Assembly: GCA_018262385.1 (NCBI GenBank)
Contig: JAGSPQ010000115.1
Span: 1 to 8,054 of the forward strand
Direction of reading: 5' to 3'
DNA length: 8,054 bases
DNA from: Myxococcaceae bacterium
GTDB lineage: Bacteria > Myxococcota > Myxococcia > Myxococcales > Myxococcaceae
The notes under the pieces are model-generated. The model was given only the letters and a program-made list of their open reading frames with translations. It searched no databases and was not told the origin of the DNA. Positions within the stretch are counted from its first letter, which is position 1. Every line of letters begins with the position of its first letter. The position numbers and the translations under genes are program-made. This document shows, piece after piece, positions 6,242 to 8,054 of this stretch.

Positions 6242-7100
6242 CGTGCCCGTCGAGACCGCCAAGCCGCCCGCGCCGCAGGGAGCGCTCGGCTCCGCCTCCG
6301 TCCCCAAGCTGGAGCTGAACAACCTCTACATCAGCTACACCGATCGCGAGGGCAAGACGGTGCAGGCGGTCGAGGACGTCAACCTCTCGCTCGCCAACAA
6401 GCCGGGCATCGGCGAGCTGGCGGTGTTCCTCGGGCCGTCCGGCTGCGGCAAGAGCACGATCCTCAAGGCGATCTGCGGGCTGATGCAGCCCGACTCGGGG
6501 CAGGTGCTGATCGACGGCGTCCCGGTGACGACCACCGGCCGTGATCGCGGGATGGTGTTCCAGACCTACACCTCGTTCGCCTGGCGCACGGTGCGCAAGA
6601 ACGTCGAGTACGGGCTCGAGCTGCAGGGGATCCCGGCGAAGCAGCGCAAAGAGCAGGCGCTGGCGATCATCGAGCAGGTGGGCCTCAAGGACTTCGCCGA
6701 CGCGCTGCCCAAGCAGCTGTCGGGCGGGATGAAGCAGCGGGTGGCGATCGCGCGCACCCTGGTCAACAAGCCGAAGCTGCTGCTGATGGACGAGCCGTTC
6801 GGCGCGCTCGACCCGCAGACCCGCTGGGGAATGCAGACGCTGATCCTCGACGTGCTCAAGAAGCAGGACAACACCGTCCTCTTCGTGACCCACGACATCA
6901 GCGAGGCGGTGTTCCTCGCCGACACGATCTTCGTCCTCAGCCACCGCCCGGCGCGGGTGCTCGAGCGGATCGAGGTGCCCTACTTCGAGTCGCGCGATCA
7001 GAGCGTCCGCAACTCGACCGAGTTCAAGCGGCTCGAGAGCCACGTGCTGGACCTGCTCCACAAGCTGCAGGTGAAGGGCAACGTGCGAGTGGGTTTGTAG
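6234..7100 (+). CDS. NitT/TauT family ABC transporter ATP-binding protein (TauB/SsuB-like)
   Basis: 288 residues with every motif of an active ABC ATPase: Walker A 'GPSGCGKS' (67-74), Q-loop Gln110 in 'GMVFQ' followed by 'SFAWRTV', signature 'LSGGMKQR' (162-169), Walker B 'LLLMDEP' with catalytic Glu187, D-loop 'GALD' (190-193) and switch His220 in 'FVTHD'. The Trp after the Q-loop and the C-terminal 'LSHRPARVLERIEVP' are typical of the nitrate/sulfonate/taurine subfamily. Residues 1-23 are a Pro/Ala-rich extension before the first strand. The start is set by the GGAGGGAGG site. It hydrolyses ATP at the cytoplasmic face and, as the only ATPase gene here, presumably works as a homodimer with the permease encoded just upstream. 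The next gene starts 2 nt after its stop. Confidence 0.97.
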   Translation: MSDVPVETAKPPAPQGALGSASVPKLELNNLYISYTDREGKTVQAVEDVNLSLANKPGIGELAVFLGPSGCGKSTILKAICGLMQPDSGQVLIDGVPVTTTGRDRGMVFQTYTSFAWRTVRKNVEYGLELQGIPAKQRKEQALAIIEQVGLKDFADALPKQLSGGMKQRVAIARTLVNKPKLLLMDEPFGALDPQTRWGMQTLILDVLKKQDNTVLFVTHDISEAVFLADTIFVLSHRPARVLERIEVPYFESRDQSVRNSTEFKRLESHVLDLLHKLQVKGNVRVGL

Positions 7101-7102
7101 TC

Positions 7103-7939
7103 ATGGCGGGCGACGGCAGACCGAACTACCTCAAGGCTGCTTTCGCCAACGTCTACAACCTGAGCCTGCTGAGCGGCGCGCTGCTCGCCTCGGTGATGAC
7201 CGGCGACTACGTGATCGGCGCGGCGGCGCTGGGCGTCGAGGCGATCTGGTTGATCCTCGGCCCCGACTTCAAGCTCTTCCAGCGGGCGGTGAACAACGCC
7301 GATCGGGCAGAGCGCGAGAAGGCCGACCGGGCCCGGGTCGCCAAGATGATGGAGGCGCTGCCCGAGCGGGAGTGGCAGCGGGCGCACGCCCTCGACGAGC
7401 TGAAGCGCGAGATCGAGCGCGACATGCAGACCAACCCCAGCTTCCAGGCGATCCTGCTCCAGAGCGAGCTCGACAAGATGGCGCAGCTGCACCAGAGCTT
7501 CGTCCAGCTCGCCTCCGCCTGCACCCGGGCCGAGTCGTACCTGATGGCGGTGGACCTCAAAGACCTGCAGCGGCAGATGCAGACCCAGAAGGGCGTCGAA
7601 GAGAAGATGACCGACCCGGCGGTGCGCGAGATCGCGCGCAAGAACCAGCACGTGATCGAGAAGCGGCTGGAGACGATCGAAGAGATCCAGAAGTTCCTCG
7701 CCCGCGCGCGCGGCCAGATGAACCTGATCGAGAACACCGTGCGGCTGCTGCGCGACCAGGTGCTGACGATGACCAGCCCCGATCAGCTCGGCGAGCAACT
7801 GGACGATCTGCTCACCGGGGTGTCGGCGATTCAGCAGTCGGCGAAGGACAACGAGCTGTTCGCCAACGCGATGGAGCCGATCGCTCCGATCGGCGAGGCG
7901 ACCGCGAGCTCGGTGGCTTCCGAGAAGATCCGCAGCTAG
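7103..7939 (+). CDS. Uncharacterised membrane-hairpin coiled-coil protein, last gene of ABC cassette
   Basis: 278 residues from ATG 7103, 2 nt after the ATPase stop and without a good ribosome binding site, so translation is probably coupled. Two hydrophobic segments at about 14-32 ('FANVYNLSLLSGALLAS') and 35-53 ('YVIGAAALGVEAIWLILG') form a hairpin, leaving a long C-terminal part of about 220 residues that should be cytoplasmic. Residues 58-250 are highly charged, rich in Glu, Lys, Gln and Arg, and helical, with breaks near Pro112 and Pro172: a multi-helix coiled coil. The last 25 residues are low complexity. I do not recognise a named family. The hairpin-plus-coiled-coil build resembles XpaC-like proteins found near TelA-type genes, but that is architecture only. 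Its position suggests a membrane scaffold or modulator of the importer. Confidence 0.88.
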   Translation: MAGDGRPNYLKAAFANVYNLSLLSGALLASVMTGDYVIGAAALGVEAIWLILGPDFKLFQRAVNNADRAEREKADRARVAKMMEALPEREWQRAHALDELKREIERDMQTNPSFQAILLQSELDKMAQLHQSFVQLASACTRAESYLMAVDLKDLQRQMQTQKGVEEKMTDPAVREIARKNQHVIEKRLETIEEIQKFLARARGQMNLIENTVRLLRDQVLTMTSPDQLGEQLDDLLTGVSAIQQSAKDNELFANAMEPIAPIGEATASSVASEKIRS

Positions 7940-8054
7940 CAGACGGTGAAGAGCGCGTAGACGACGTTGAAGCGCGCGCTCTCGGGCACGAACACCAGCA
8001 CCTTCTGCCCCTTCTGCAGCTTCCCCTGCTCGGCCAGCGCCTCGATCGACAGGA
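7936..8054 (-). CDS. 3-oxoacyl-ACP synthase III (KAS III/FabH-like), C-terminal end, partial
   Basis: On the minus strand the last 38 codons run from 8052 to a TAG stop at 7938-7936; the gene continues beyond the window. The visible tail has 'LAEQGKLQKGQKVLVFVPES', then 'ARFNVVYALFTVC' and the stop. KAS III-type enzymes end in the same way: a helix, a 'G.L..GQ.VL.F.PES' turn and strand, then a final hydrophobic strand. The catalytic Cys-His-Asn residues would lie upstream, outside the window, so activity cannot be judged. The family condenses acyl-CoA with malonyl-ACP, or serves in polyketide, hydrocarbon or other secondary metabolism. Its stop codon overlaps that of the cassette's last gene by 4 bp, tail-to-tail; there is no sign of a functional link. 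Confidence 0.7.
   Translation of the reverse strand, partial: LSIEALAEQGKLQKGQKVLVFVPESARFNVVYALFTVC

Larger units (their letters stand above)
3056..7939 (+). other. Five-gene operon: coiled-coil protein, SBP-OmpA, permease, ATPase, membrane coiled-coil protein
   Basis: All five genes read on the + strand. Spacings are 45 bp (first to second gene), 9 bp, an 8-bp overlap and 2 bp. The last four genes are thus almost certainly one transcript with translational coupling; the first is probably in the same unit because its 45-bp spacer shows no terminator hairpin. Gene order places the receptor, channel and motor of a NitT/TauT-type ABC importer between two coiled-coil proteins of unknown function. 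The unit ends against a convergent gene with overlapping stop codons. Confidence 0.75.

Noticed and set aside
3739..6318. 859-codon open frame on the plus strand, offset from the receptor and permease frames
   Set aside because: Arg/Gly/His-rich translation without motifs; the other frame carries solute-binding, OmpA and permease signatures and good ribosome binding sites.
1..8054. CRISPR array, tRNA, insertion sequence or phage attachment site
   Set aside because: No spaced direct repeats other than the coding 177-bp repeats, no cloverleaf, no transposase motif and no terminal inverted repeats were found on reading both strands.

Overview
The window is about 8 kb of high-GC DNA in which long open frames run opposite real genes, as expected at strong GC3 bias. 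The gene content suggests Myxococcota (myxobacteria or Anaeromyxobacter-like): a secreted-type Cys-rich repeat protein with 'ACGYxC' motifs, a GAF protein with a Pro-rich middle, and a KAS III-like tail ending in 'FVPES'. This assignment is inference from protein style, not from a marker gene. No tRNA, rRNA, IS element, phage gene or CRISPR array was seen.

Layout. (1) 2-469 (+): 3' end of a Cys-rich protein made of 59-residue tandem repeats (177 bp period). (2) 470-532: short gap holding a perfect 10-bp inverted repeat. (3) 533-1864 (+): 443-residue protein with a plausible papain-like Cys/His/Asp triad. (4) 1878-2990 (-): GAF-domain protein with a distinct N-terminal domain, convergent with gene 3 (13-bp gap). 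(5) 2991-3055: 65-bp divergent control region with a short dyad. (6) 3056-7939 (+): a tightly packed five-gene cassette. (7) 7936-8054 (-): last 38 codons of a KAS III-type synthase, overlapping the cassette by 4 bp tail-to-tail.

The cassette is the centrepiece. It encodes a 216-residue soluble coiled-coil protein of unknown function; a 546-residue NitT/TauT-type solute-binding protein with an N-terminal membrane anchor and a fused C-terminal OmpA-type peptidoglycan-binding domain; a TauC/SsuC-type permease; a TauB/SsuB-type ATPase; and a 278-residue protein with a membrane hairpin and a long coiled coil. Gaps after the second gene are +9, -8 and +2 bp, so those four genes are very probably co-transcribed and translationally coupled. 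The inferred system is an ABC importer whose receptor is held between inner membrane and cell wall and which works with two coiled-coil accessory proteins. Its substrate cannot be read from the sequence, and an envelope-stress or structural role is as plausible as nutrition.
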